Made by a program: the position numbers and the translations under genes. Below the pieces are notes generated by a model. The model did no database searches. It was given only the letters and a program-made list of their open reading frames with translations, and was not told the DNA's origin. Shown here piece after piece: positions 24,524 to 32,336 of a DNA stretch of 34,150 nt (the first letter of the stretch is position 1; every line of letters starts with the position of its first letter). Source of the DNA: Halobellus litoreus (lineage in GTDB: Archaea > Halobacteriota > Halobacteria > Halobacteriales > Haloferacaceae); contig NZ_JANHAW010000006.1 of NCBI RefSeq assembly GCF_024464595.1, positions 1 through 34,150 of the forward strand, given 5' to 3'.

Positions 24524-25663
24524 ATGTCTGATATCAATATCCGTGATTTGACGAAGGAGTTCGACGACGTAACGGCAGTCGACAACATCGATCTCGACGT
24601 GAAAAACGGGGAGTTCCTCGTGCTGGTCGGTCCCTCGGGGTGCGGAAAGTCGACCACGCTCCGGATGATCGCCGGGCTGGAGGACATCACGAGCGGCGAA
24701 CTTCGCATCGGCGACCGCCGCGTGAACGATCTGGAACCGAAGGAACGGAGCATCGCGATGGTGTTCCAGAACTACGCGCTGTATCCGCACATGACCGGGG
24801 CGGAGAACATGAAGTTCGGGATGAAGTCGGTCAGCGACTACACCAGCGAGGAGATCGACCAGCGCGTCAGAGACGCCGCCGACATCCTCGACATCCCGGA
24901 GTTGCTCGAGCGCCGACCGAGCGAACTCTCGGGCGGGGAGCGACAGCGGGTCGCCATCGGCCGAGCGATCGTCCGCGAGCCCGACGTGTTCCTCCTGGAC
25001 GAACCGCTGAGCAACCTCGACGCGAAGCTCCGGGTGCAGATGCGCGCGGAGCTGTTGCAACTGCATCGGGAACTCGACGCCACGACCCTCTACGTGACCC
25101 ACGATCAGACCGAGGCGATGACGCTCGGCGATCGGGTCGCGGTCCTGAACGACGGAGAGATCGAGCAGGTAGATCCCCCGCAGATGCTCTATGACTTCCC
25201 CGACACGCGGTTCGTCGCGGAGTTCATCGGCAGCCCCGCGATGAACATCGTCCCGGTCGAACTCACGGGGGGCGACGAGCCCTACGCTCGACACGAGCAC
25301 TTCGAGCTATCGCTGCCGAACCCGGAGCTGTTCACCGAGCGACCGGACTCGGCGTACTTCGGCGTCCGTCCGGAAGACATCTCGCTCGCGGACAACGTGG
25401 CGGGCGAGGCCGAGACCTTCGAGGCCGAAGTGAGCGTCACCGAGCCGCTCGGGGAGTCGCTCCTCATCCACTGTCTGCTCGGCGACGACGAACTCCACGT
25501 GAAGGCCGAAGCGCGGAGCGAGATCGATCCCGGCGACACGATCGAGCTCCAGGTCGACGAGGAACGACTGCACGTCTTCAACGACGCCGGCGACGCGATC
25601 TATCACTCCTCGCCGCGAGGAGCGTCGACGTCCGACACCGTCGAGACGCAGGTCGAACCTTGA
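24524..25663 (+). CDS. ABC ATPase, UgpC/MalK type
   Basis: The 379-residue protein has an ATPase domain with Walker A GPSGCGKS (36-43), FQNYALYPHMT, signature LSGGE (135-139), Walker B VFLLDE (155-160), D-loop SNLDAKLR and H193. The last 140 residues form the MalK-type regulatory (TOBE/OB) domain, with the family feature FIGSPAMN and VRPEDISL. This pairs with the two permeases to power uptake. GTGATCA-like sequence just before the ATG can serve as a ribosome-binding site and includes the upstream stop. The glycerophosphodiesterase gene follows 114 bp later. Confidence 0.92.
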   Translation: MSDINIRDLTKEFDDVTAVDNIDLDVKNGEFLVLVGPSGCGKSTTLRMIAGLEDITSGELRIGDRRVNDLEPKERSIAMVFQNYALYPHMTGAENMKFGMKSVSDYTSEEIDQRVRDAADILDIPELLERRPSELSGGERQRVAIGRAIVREPDVFLLDEPLSNLDAKLRVQMRAELLQLHRELDATTLYVTHDQTEAMTLGDRVAVLNDGEIEQVDPPQMLYDFPDTRFVAEFIGSPAMNIVPVELTGGDEPYARHEHFELSLPNPELFTERPDSAYFGVRPEDISLADNVAGEAETFEAEVSVTEPLGESLLIHCLLGDDELHVKAEARSEIDPGDTIELQVDEERLHVFNDAGDAIYHSSPRGASTSDTVETQVEP

Positions 25664-25777
25664 TGCGCGGGAGGACGGACGTCGCAGGGTTCGACTGGGC
25701 GTCTATCAGCACGCCGTCGCCCCTGGCCGTGACGGCGCGTGAGCCAGCATCCCGGAACTCGGCAGGGGGGCGCTGAG

Positions 25778-26476
25778 ATGCGCCCGATCGCCCACCGCGG
25801 GTGTATGGCGCAGTACCCGGAGAACACCCTGGAGGCGTTTCGGCGCTCAGCCGCGGTCGTGGAGATGATCGAGACCGACGTCCAGCGGTGCGGCTCCGGC
25901 GAACTGGTCGTCTTCCACGACGAGACCCTCGATCGGGTGACCGACGCGACCGGCGAGGTGGCGTCGACGCCGCTCTCGACGCTCAGAGCCGCCTCGGTCC
26001 TCGGAACCGACGAGTCGATTCCGCTCCTGACCGAGGTGTTCGAGGCCGTTCCCCCGAGCGTCGGGCTGAATCTCGAACTGAAGGGAACGGACGTCGCGGC
26101 CGACGCCGTCGAGATCGCCGGGCGGTACGACCACGAGGTGATCGTCTCCTCGTTCCGGCCCGACGACGTCGCGGACGCTCGCGACGCGGGCGCGGCGGCG
26201 GTCGCGTTCCTGCTCTACGCCGACGCCGACGCGACTGCCGAGTTCGACGTTTCCGGCGCGCTCGACGTCGGCGAGGACCTGGACTGTTCGTACGTCCACC
26301 CGCACGTGCATCTCTGTCTCGACACCGACGTCGTCGAGCGAGCGCACGCCAGGGGGTTCGGTGTCAACGCCTGGACCGCCGAGCAGCGCGAAACGATCGG
26401 CGAACTCCGCGCGCGCGGCGTCGACGGCGTCGTGATCGACGACTGCGGGTTGGCGGACGACTGTCGGGACGGGTGA
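25778..26476 (+). CDS. glycerophosphodiester phosphodiesterase
   Basis: The 232-residue protein is a GDPD-family TIM barrel. Catalytic residues are visible: H6-R7 (AHRG), E15 in PENT, E32 and D34 (IETDVQ), H47 (VVFHDETLDR) and the later glutamate in LNLELKG. The C-terminal GFGVNAWTA and GVDGVVIDD strands complete the barrel. It hydrolyses glycerophosphodiesters to glycerol phosphate and an alcohol. No signal peptide is present, so it acts on imported diesters in the cytoplasm, as UgpQ does in bacteria. The ATG at 25778 is preferred over a GTG at 25739 because the fold begins immediately. It ends the cluster. Confidence 0.9.
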   Translation: MRPIAHRGCMAQYPENTLEAFRRSAAVVEMIETDVQRCGSGELVVFHDETLDRVTDATGEVASTPLSTLRAASVLGTDESIPLLTEVFEAVPPSVGLNLELKGTDVAADAVEIAGRYDHEVIVSSFRPDDVADARDAGAAAVAFLLYADADATAEFDVSGALDVGEDLDCSYVHPHVHLCLDTDVVERAHARGFGVNAWTAEQRETIGELRARGVDGVVIDDCGLADDCRDG

Positions 26477-26504
26477 GGCTTCTCTCGGGCGTCACGCTTC
26501 TCGG

Positions 26505-27773
26505 TCACAGAATCTGGACCGCGCCGACGCCGACGAGACCGAGCAGCGCGAGATACGCCGAGCGGGTGGTGACGGGAACGAGCAGGTTCCGGTTGATACC
26601 GACCGCGAGCCAGACCTTGACGAAGATGCTCGCGAGCGTGCCGGCCAGGACGCCCTGGGCGGCGACGGCCGGCGTGACCTGACCGGTGCTCGCGAGCGAG
26701 ACGGCCGTCGTCGTGGTCGTCCCGCTGGACAGGAGTCCGCTGAGGAAGCTCGTGAGGAGGAAGCCGGCCGTGCCGAACATCTGCTGCGCGCCGGCGGTGA
26801 GCACGAGGACGAGGAGGAACAGTCCGCCGAACGTCAGCGCGTTCGCGCTGCTGAACGGCGAGTCGAGGTCGAGTTCCATATCGCCGGTCCAGTTGCGTTC
26901 GTAGCCGGTCAGCGCGATGCCGCCGACGGCAATCAGTCCGAGCGGCAGGCCGACGCTGAACGCGGACTCCGGCACGAACGCGACGACGATGATGATGTTC
27001 CGGACGGCCATCGCGGCGTCGGCGACGAGGATCGTCGCCACCGCGAGGTTGAGGATCCCCGTGTTGGTCTTCGCCCGGTTCGCGATCTCGCCGATCACGG
27101 CCGTCGAGTTGACGAGGCCCCCGAAGAAGCCGGTGATCAGCATCCCGCGACCCCCGTATCGCTGCATAATCGCGTAGTTCACGAACCCGATCGCGCTGAC
27201 GGCGATCACCAGCAGCCAGATGAGTTGCGGATCGATCGCGCCCCACGGGCCGTAGGTGCCGGTGGGCAAGAGCGGGTAGACGACGAAGGCGATGATCGCG
27301 AACTCGGCCGCGCCGCGGACCTCCTGGTGTGAGAGCTGATTCGCGAACTGATGGAGCTCCCGGCGGAGGACCAGGAGGAACGAGGACGTGATCGCGATGA
27401 CGACGCCGACGAGGAGGTAGTCCATTCCGATGAGGACCCCGACGACGTACGCGACGAGTAGCGACGTCGACGTCGTCAGCGCGAGTCCGCCCTCCTCGGT
27501 CTCCTCCTCGCGCGCGTCGATAAGTAGCCCGCGGGTACCGAGCAGGATGCCCTGGACGAGCACCAGCGCGCCGCCGAGCGCCAGGAGGATCGTCTGCCCG
27601 AGGGTCGCGGCCGCGACGCCGACGAGACTGGTAAGCGTGAACGTTCGGATCCCCGCGGACTTGTTCGACCACTCGCGCTCCAGTCCGAGGAGCATACCCA
27701 GCGCTCCCGCCACGAAGAGGTTGAGCACGTCCGCGTTGATCGGAACGGCATCCGGTCCAAACTGCAGCAGCAT
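26505..27773 (-). CDS. MgtC/SapB-DUF4010 membrane protein
   Basis: The 422-residue protein has an N-terminal MgtC/SapB-like region (FVAGALGMLLGLEREWSNKSAGIRTFTLTSLVGVAAA) of about four helices and a C-terminal DUF4010 region (LLVIAVSAIGFVNYAIMQRYGGRG through GLLSSGTTTTTAVSLA). The MgtC-like part has the usual GLERE and GIRT motifs. Members are membrane proteins of uncertain transport role. GTG at 27776 and ATG at 27773 are both possible starts; GGTGA just upstream may be a ribosome-binding site. It is convergent with the phosphodiesterase gene, 28 bp apart. Confidence 0.85.
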   Translation of the reverse strand: MLLQFGPDAVPINADVLNLFVAGALGMLLGLEREWSNKSAGIRTFTLTSLVGVAAATLGQTILLALGGALVLVQGILLGTRGLLIDAREEETEEGGLALTTSTSLLVAYVVGVLIGMDYLLVGVVIAITSSFLLVLRRELHQFANQLSHQEVRGAAEFAIIAFVVYPLLPTGTYGPWGAIDPQLIWLLVIAVSAIGFVNYAIMQRYGGRGMLITGFFGGLVNSTAVIGEIANRAKTNTGILNLAVATILVADAAMAVRNIIIVVAFVPESAFSVGLPLGLIAVGGIALTGYERNWTGDMELDLDSPFSSANALTFGGLFLLVLVLTAGAQQMFGTAGFLLTSFLSGLLSSGTTTTTAVSLASTGQVTPAVAAQGVLAGTLASIFVKVWLAVGINRNLLVPVTTRSAYLALLGLVGVGAVQIL

Positions 27774-28104
27774 CACCGTTCACCCGTGGTGTGTCGTCGA
27801 AGGAGGTAGAACATATTGATATATACCAGTATTTTCTCTATTTAGGCTATATAGTCCGGGCGCTTAGTTCTTTCGCAGCGCTTCGTAGTAGCCACGATCA
27901 CACTCCGAGAGTGACCCGGTCTTGTAGGGTATCCTATCGTAGCGTCCGCAACTGAGTACTCGTCCGATCGCACCCGGTCGTGCGATCGAGTGAGCGAAGA
28001 CGCGCAACCGGTACGATAAACCGCACGGCGAGCGGCAGCGGTTCGACCGACGGCGAGTGGCGGATAACGTATTTGAATCGGTCGGAGGAAAATCCGGAAG
28101 CGTC

Positions 28105-28118
28105 CGGGGATATCCCCG
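28105..28118. promoter_or_regulatory. 14-bp perfect palindrome upstream of TATA
   Basis: CGGGGATATCCCCG is a perfect palindrome ending 11 bp upstream of the TATA-like box of the 83-residue gene. It could be a dimeric regulator site. Confidence 0.4.
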
Positions 28119-28129
28119 AAACCGTGCCG

Positions 28130-28137
28130 TTAAGTTT
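28130..28137 (+). promoter_or_regulatory. TATA-like box for 83-residue gene
   Basis: TTAAGTTT is centred 26 bp before the ATG at 28160, the spacing for leaderless initiation. Confidence 0.5.
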
Positions 28138-28159
28138 GTTCCACGGGAGAGAGACACCA

Positions 28160-28411
28160 ATGGTCGAGAAGCGTGCGACGGTGACCTGCCCCGAGTGCGC
28201 GCGGACGGAGGCCTTCGGAAAACTCGGGCGCGCGCGGTCGTTCATCGAAACACATCGGTCCGAGACCGGACACGACGCGACGTGGGAACTCCATCGGCTC
28301 GCGGCGGGCGTCGAGCGTGCCGGCGACGACGCCGGCGTCTGTGGTCGCGCCGAGTGCACCGCCACGAAGTCGCCGCTCTACCTGGGCGACGACGCAAGCG
28401 ACCGCGACTGA
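28160..28411 (+). CDS. small putative zinc-binding protein
   Basis: The 83-residue protein has C10-P-E-C13, H32, H38, C61 and C66, a likely zinc-binding set, with a helical segment KLGRARSFIETHRSETGHDATWELHRLA. It looks like other small haloarchaeal zinc proteins; the role is unknown. The ATG at 28160 is chosen from the TATA spacing and because the sequence before it reads as non-coding. It is convergent with the next gene. Confidence 0.7.
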   Translation: MVEKRATVTCPECARTEAFGKLGRARSFIETHRSETGHDATWELHRLAAGVERAGDDAGVCGRAECTATKSPLYLGDDASDRD

Positions 28412-28476
28412 CCGGATTTCGGATTGCTGTCAGTTCCATCGAACGAGCGCGAGGCCGCGCCCGACGCGGTCGCGCC

Positions 28477-28518
28477 CGAGTAGAGTGACCGGACATCGGA
28501 AACGTCCGGGACTACTCG
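28477..28518. terminator. two-part inverted repeat between convergent genes
   Basis: Outer arms CGAGTAG (28477-28483) and CTACTCG (28512-28518) and inner arms CCGGAC (28489-28494) and GTCCGG (28504-28509) form one long hairpin. The right outer arm contains the TAG stop of the minus-strand gene. It could act as a 3' structure for both convergent transcripts. Confidence 0.4.
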
Positions 28519-29303
28519 TCGGCGAGGGCGTCGTCGAGCGCGTCTCGCCGCCGCCGACACTCCCGGGCCCCACACAGGAGCGCATCCAGCGCCGGATACG
28601 TCGTGTCGCGGTCGCCGAAGAGGTACTCCACGACCGTGTCGTGTCGAATGCCCGCCTTCACGTCCGACGCCGTCACCGACTCCAGCGTCGACTGTCGGGT
28701 CTCGATCGCGTCCTCGAGGTCGGTCTCTAACGCGGCCGACTGACGGCGACGCCCCCACAGTTCGGCGTCGTCGCACAGCAGGAGAGCGGACTGCTCGACC
28801 GACGGGAGCGACGACGCGACGGTTTTCAACGCCTCGATCGCGTCGTCGAGCGACGACAGCTCCCGCTCCAGCACGCGGAGCATCACCCGACTCTCGGCGA
28901 GGCGCTGATCGACGCAGTCGAGGACCGCGCGTTGGAGCGGTTCAGTGTACCGGTTTCCCCCGCCCCCGGACGCGAGCGCGACGGCGACTTCGCCGCTCAA
29001 CTCCGCCGCGATGGCGGCGTGGACGTCGCGCGAGGCGTCGTCGACGTGCGGGAGGACCAACTCCTCGAACGCCGCGCGGACGCGACGGCATCCTCCCGCA
29101 GTCGTCGACGCGCTCGTCGTCCACCCGGCCGAAGACGGGTGAGTTCCCGCGTCGACGCCGCCGAGGTCAGTCGTCTCCGTCTCGGCGGCCACGCGACGGA
29201 ACCCGTCGAACCCGCCCTGCAGGCGCTCCGTTCGACGGCGCTCGTCGCGGGCGATACGACGGGCCGCGGTCAGTTCGTCGACGGCGTCGCCGACGTCCGG
29301 CAC
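28512..29303 (-). CDS. hypothetical haloarchaeal helical protein
   Basis: The 263-residue protein starts at a GTG (29303) with GGTGA 9 nt upstream as a possible ribosome-binding site. The N-terminal helix is Arg-rich (ARRIARDERRRTERLQ). The rest looks helical and acidic, with SLDDAIEALKTVASSLPSVEQSALLLCDD and a C-terminal ALLCGARECRRRRDALDDALADE. It resembles a haloarchaea-restricted family of unknown function, possibly with coiled coils. No enzyme motif or membrane segment is seen. It is divergent from the alcohol dehydrogenase. Confidence 0.65.
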   Translation of the reverse strand: MPDVGDAVDELTAARRIARDERRRTERLQGGFDGFRRVAAETETTDLGGVDAGTHPSSAGWTTSASTTAGGCRRVRAAFEELVLPHVDDASRDVHAAIAAELSGEVAVALASGGGGNRYTEPLQRAVLDCVDQRLAESRVMLRVLERELSSLDDAIEALKTVASSLPSVEQSALLLCDDAELWGRRRQSAALETDLEDAIETRQSTLESVTASDVKAGIRHDTVVEYLFGDRDTTYPALDALLCGARECRRRRDALDDALADE

Positions 29304-29396
29304 GGTCCTTCACCTCCGTTCCGCATCGACACCGGGCGGGCGGTTCCAATCGAGTCGAAGACGTGGGCGCGAGCGGCGGTCGCGTTCCTGCGCATA

Positions 29397-29428
29397 TTTT
29401 TTGGTATACCTAAAATCGTATAACGGTT
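29397..29428 (+). promoter_or_regulatory. AT-rich promoter block with GGTATACC palindrome
   Basis: The palindrome GGTATACC (29403-29410) is flanked by a T-run on the left and TAAAAT on the right. CGTATAACGGTT (29417-29428) follows. If the latter holds the TATA box, the dehydrogenase mRNA would have a leader of about 50 nt. Confidence 0.4.
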
Positions 29429-29439
29429 GCGTCCGGCGG

Positions 29440-29476
29440 CGAGGAATCGACCCAATGGGGGAATCCTCGGCTTTTT
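29440..29476 (+). promoter_or_regulatory. leader hairpin with T-run before alcohol dehydrogenase
   Basis: CGAGGA (29440-29445) and TCCTCG (29464-29469) can pair, with an inner CCC/GGG contact, and TTTTT follows at 29472-29476. This lies in the probable 5' leader, so it could be an attenuator, or the 3' end of an upstream RNA. Confidence 0.35.
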
Positions 29477-29500
29477 CCTCGCGCTGGACGCAGGTCGCGT

Positions 29501-30538
29501 ATGCGCGCAGCAGTCTATCACGGTCCGCGAGACGTCCGGGTCGAAGACGTGCCCGAACCCGAACTCGAAGCGTCCACCGACGCCGTCGTCCGCGTGACCC
29601 ACACCGCGGTCTGCGGCTCCGACCTGTGGTTCTACCGCGGCGACAGCGACCGCGACGTAGGCTCGACAGTCGGCCACGAGCCGATGGGAATCGTCGAGGC
29701 CGTCGGCGACGACGTCCGCTCGGTGGAACCAGGCGACCGCGTGTTCGCGCCGTTCAAGATCAGCTGCGGCTCCTGTGAGTTCTGTTGGAAGGGCCTGCAC
29801 ACCTCCTGTGTGCACGGCGACGGCTGGGGCGGCGACAACGGCGGCGCGCAGGGCGAGAAGATCCGCTGCCCGCACGCCGACGGGACGCTCCTTCGAGTGC
29901 CGGACCGCTACGCCGACGACGAGGACGCCCTGCGCTCGCTGCTCCCGCTGACCGACGTGATGGGAACAGGCCACCACGCCGCGGTGAGCGCGGGCGTCGA
30001 CGCGGGCGAAACCTGCGTCGTCGTCGGCGACGGGGCGGTCGGACTCTGCGGCGTCCTCGCCGCGCGCCGTCTCGGCGCGGAGCGCATCGTCGCCGTCGGC
30101 CACCACGAGGATCGGCTCGAACTGGCCGCGGCGTTCGGCGCGACAGACGTCGTCGCTGCGCGCGGCGAGGAGGCGATCGAACGGGTCCGCGACCTGACGA
30201 ACGGCGGCGCGAACCACGTGATGGAGTGCGTCGGCGCGGCGTCGTCGATGGAGACGGCGGTGGACGTCTGCCGACCCGGCGGCACCGTCGGCTACGTCGG
30301 CGTGCCGCACGGTCTCGACGGCGGCCTGGATCTCTTCTCCTTTTTCGGCGACAACGTCACGCTCCGGGGCGGCGTCGCGCCCGTGCGCGCCTACGCCGAG
30401 GAGTTGATGGCCGACGTCCTGCAGGGGACGCTCGATCCCGCGCCGGTGTTCACGAAGACCGTCGACCTGGAGAACGTCGCCGAGGGCTACCGAGCGATGG
30501 ACGAGCGCGAGGCGATCAAAGTGCTCGTCGAGGTCTGA
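29501..30538 (+). CDS. zinc-dependent alcohol dehydrogenase (MDR family)
   Basis: The 345-residue protein keeps the complete zinc set: catalytic C38, H59 and E60 (GHEPMG) and structural C89, C92, C95 and C103. The NAD(P) loop is VVGDGAVGL near residue 173. The stretch TDVMGTGHHAAVSAGV is typical of the family. It oxidises an alcohol or reduces an aldehyde; the substrate is unknown. The N-terminus MRAAVYHGPRDVRVEDVPEPE fits the family start exactly. The mRNA leader is probably longer than usual for haloarchaea and has a hairpin. It is convergent with the VOC gene, 12 bp apart. Confidence 0.9.
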   Translation: MRAAVYHGPRDVRVEDVPEPELEASTDAVVRVTHTAVCGSDLWFYRGDSDRDVGSTVGHEPMGIVEAVGDDVRSVEPGDRVFAPFKISCGSCEFCWKGLHTSCVHGDGWGGDNGGAQGEKIRCPHADGTLLRVPDRYADDEDALRSLLPLTDVMGTGHHAAVSAGVDAGETCVVVGDGAVGLCGVLAARRLGAERIVAVGHHEDRLELAAAFGATDVVAARGEEAIERVRDLTNGGANHVMECVGAASSMETAVDVCRPGGTVGYVGVPHGLDGGLDLFSFFGDNVTLRGGVAPVRAYAEELMADVLQGTLDPAPVFTKTVDLENVAEGYRAMDEREAIKVLVEV

Positions 30539-30550
30539 CGGCGGTCCCCC

Positions 30551-31165
30551 TCACTGCACGCCGCCGACGCCCGACGCCGCGTCGGGCAGGTCGTGCGGGT
30601 CGGCGTCGAGGCCGAGCGCTTCGAGTGCGGCCGCGAGGTGCTCGTCCTTCGCGTACTCCGCGCCGTCCTCGACGCGCAGCTCCTGGGCCTTCGCGAGCAC
30701 CTCACCGCGGCGGTCGTCGGGGATGTCGTACTTGTCGGTCGAGAGTTCGATCACGAGGCCGTTGTTGTCGTGCGTGTAGAGCGAGAAGAAGATGCCGCGG
30801 TCGAAGACGTTGTAGTTGCGTCCGTCGTCGTCGAGCGCCGCCGCGACGTCCTCGAAGTCCTCGGGCGCGATGCTGAAACAGAGGTGATGGACCGAGCCGG
30901 TGCCGCCGCGCTGCGGGCCGCGGTTCGAGGCGCGATCGCCGACGAACACCGTCAGGATGCGGCCGTCGCCGGTGTCGAAGAACAGGTGCGTCTGCGAGGG
31001 GTCGTCGAGATTCGGCTGTCTGAGAACCAGCGGCATTCCCAGCAGGTCCCGGTAGAAGGCGAGGGTGTCCTCCTCGTTGCTCCCCCAGATGGTGATGTGG
31101 TCGGTCCCGGTGGTCTGAAACGGGCTGTCCGGTCGGTCCGCGGTGACGGACGGTTCGTCGCTCAT
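30551..31165 (-). CDS. VOC-fold protein (glyoxalase/dioxygenase superfamily)
   Basis: The 204-residue protein has two vicinal-oxygen-chelate modules: TDHITIWGSNEEDTLAFYRDLLGMPLV and VHHLCFSIAPEDFEDVAAAL. Likely metal ligands are H23, H93 and E140 (GLVIELSTD), as in ring-cleaving dioxygenases and glyoxalases. A helical tail with acidic residues follows (EHLAAALEALGLDADPHDL). The substrate is unknown. It is transcribed toward the alcohol dehydrogenase. A strong palindrome and a TATA-like box lie just upstream. Confidence 0.85.
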   Translation of the reverse strand: MSDEPSVTADRPDSPFQTTGTDHITIWGSNEEDTLAFYRDLLGMPLVLRQPNLDDPSQTHLFFDTGDGRILTVFVGDRASNRGPQRGGTGSVHHLCFSIAPEDFEDVAAALDDDGRNYNVFDRGIFFSLYTHDNNGLVIELSTDKYDIPDDRRGEVLAKAQELRVEDGAEYAKDEHLAAALEALGLDADPHDLPDAASGVGGVQ

Positions 31166-31188
31166 ACCCGCCGTAGCACGGCCACCGG

Positions 31189-31196
31189 CATAAGTT
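31189..31196 (-). promoter_or_regulatory. TATA-like box for VOC gene
   Basis: On the minus strand AACTTATG is centred about 27 bp before the ATG at 31165, fitting a leaderless transcript. Confidence 0.45.
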
Positions 31197-31200
31197 CCGG

Positions 31201-31218
31201 AGTGACACCGGTGTCACT
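31201..31218. promoter_or_regulatory. 18-bp perfect palindrome, putative operator
   Basis: AGTGACACCGGTGTCACT is perfectly palindromic and begins 5 bp upstream of the VOC TATA-like box, where a bound dimer would compete with or assist the basal factors. No matching second copy was noticed elsewhere in the window. Confidence 0.6.
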
Positions 31219-31250
31219 GGTGAGCGTCGAACCGGCCGGGTCGGCGCAGG

Positions 31251-31412
31251 CTACGCCTCCGAGTCCTGGCCGACGAACGTGTCCCGTCGGTACCGACACT
31301 GCTCACAGAAGAACTGCGCGTAGCCGGCCGGCTGTAGTCCGTTGAACGACATTTCCTCACCACAATCTGGACACCACTTTGCTTCGACGCTCGACGGCCG
31401 CTGGATGGACAT
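31251..31412 (-). CDS. 53-residue zinc-ribbon protein
   Basis: The protein has two CxxC knuckles, C14-P-D-C17 and C36-E-Q-C39, separated by 18 residues: a small zinc ribbon. The ATG at 31412 is chosen because a TATA-like GATATACGAT (31431-31440, minus strand) is about 24 bp upstream and the earlier part of the frame looks non-coding. Function unknown; such proteins are common in haloarchaea and some bind nucleic acid or act in regulation. Confidence 0.65.
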   Translation of the reverse strand: MSIQRPSSVEAKWCPDCGEEMSFNGLQPAGYAQFFCEQCRYRRDTFVGQDSEA

Positions 31413-31507
31413 ACTCCCACGGAGTGTGTGATCGTATATCAACGTTCCGGATATATAATGATCGATGAATGAGAGGACGCGAAGAAAGGCTGGCTCGCCG
31501 CCGTCGC

Positions 31508-32314
31508 TCAGTACCGCGAGGGGAGGTACGCGAAGCCGATCATAAAGACCGCCGTGAGGAACGAGACGATGCTGATCCCCCACAGTCCGTTGACGTGCGT
31601 CTGGAAGCGGTCGATGTCGGCGACCTGGCTGTTGTAGCTCTCGAAGTCCTGGGTCAGTTGCATCGTCGACTCGTCGGGGAAGTGCGCGAGGTACGTCTGG
31701 TCACTCAGCGTGACGTTTGCCTCGTCGCCGACGCTGATCGTGTTCGTCCGCGGGGCCGTCCACGTCAACTCGACTGCGTCGGTCGTCACCGAGTCGACGG
31801 TGGTCGTGTTGCCCTCGTACTGGATCGTCTCTCCCTCGGCGTACGACTGGGTTTCGGGTTCCGGGAAGTACTCCTCGGCCGCGACGAGTTCGGAACCGTT
31901 GAGCACGACGTAGCGCGTGCCGTTCTGTTCCACCGTCTCCTCGCTCGCGGCGGGGTCCTCCTGGAGGATGGCCGTCTCGTTTATCTCCTCGCGGAGGGTG
32001 AACTCGGAGGGGTCGTCGCCGTCGCCGACGAGCACTCGCCACTCGTCGCCGTCGACGCTCTGTGTCGAGTCGTTCTCCCACGTGACCGTGTACTCTGCGG
32101 ACTCCTCCGTGTACTGGAGTTCACCGCTGCCCTCGGAGACGCTCGAAACCGTGTAAGTCTGCGCTCCGACCTGGAACTGGTCGCCCTGTGCGAGTTCGTA
32201 CTCGGGGTTCTCGAACTCGACGGTCGGCGTCTGCGCGGTCGCGATGAGCGAGTACGAAGCCGCACCGATAACGATGAAGAGTGCGACGTAAATCGCCGCG
32301 GCGCGTCGTTGCAT
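31508..32314 (-). CDS. membrane-anchored extracellular protein, function unknown
   Basis: The 268-residue protein has an N-terminal hydrophobic helix (AAIYVALFIVIGAASYSLIATA), an acidic beta-rich domain with several N-x-S/T sites (ENDSTQS, LNGSELV, GNTTTV), and a C-terminal helix (WGISIVSFLTAVFMIGFAYLP). This predicts an outside domain anchored at both ends. No enzyme motif was recognised. The ATG at 32314 is preferred because the TATA box and palindrome upstream fit it; the frame extends to 32461 without meaning. Confidence 0.7.
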   Translation of the reverse strand: MQRRAAAIYVALFIVIGAASYSLIATAQTPTVEFENPEYELAQGDQFQVGAQTYTVSSVSEGSGELQYTEESAEYTVTWENDSTQSVDGDEWRVLVGDGDDPSEFTLREEINETAILQEDPAASEETVEQNGTRYVVLNGSELVAAEEYFPEPETQSYAEGETIQYEGNTTTVDSVTTDAVELTWTAPRTNTISVGDEANVTLSDQTYLAHFPDESTMQLTQDFESYNSQVADIDRFQTHVNGLWGISIVSFLTAVFMIGFAYLPSRY

Positions 32315-32336
32315 ATCTCCGGATTTGATCACGTGG

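Larger units (their letters stand above)
27774..28159. other. divergent promoter region
   Basis: This is AT-rich on the left (TATATATC near 27814-27821 on the minus strand, about 45 bp before the DUF4010 start) and GC-rich on the right. It contains a palindrome and TATA box for the 83-residue gene. Open frames inside look non-coding. Confidence 0.5.
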
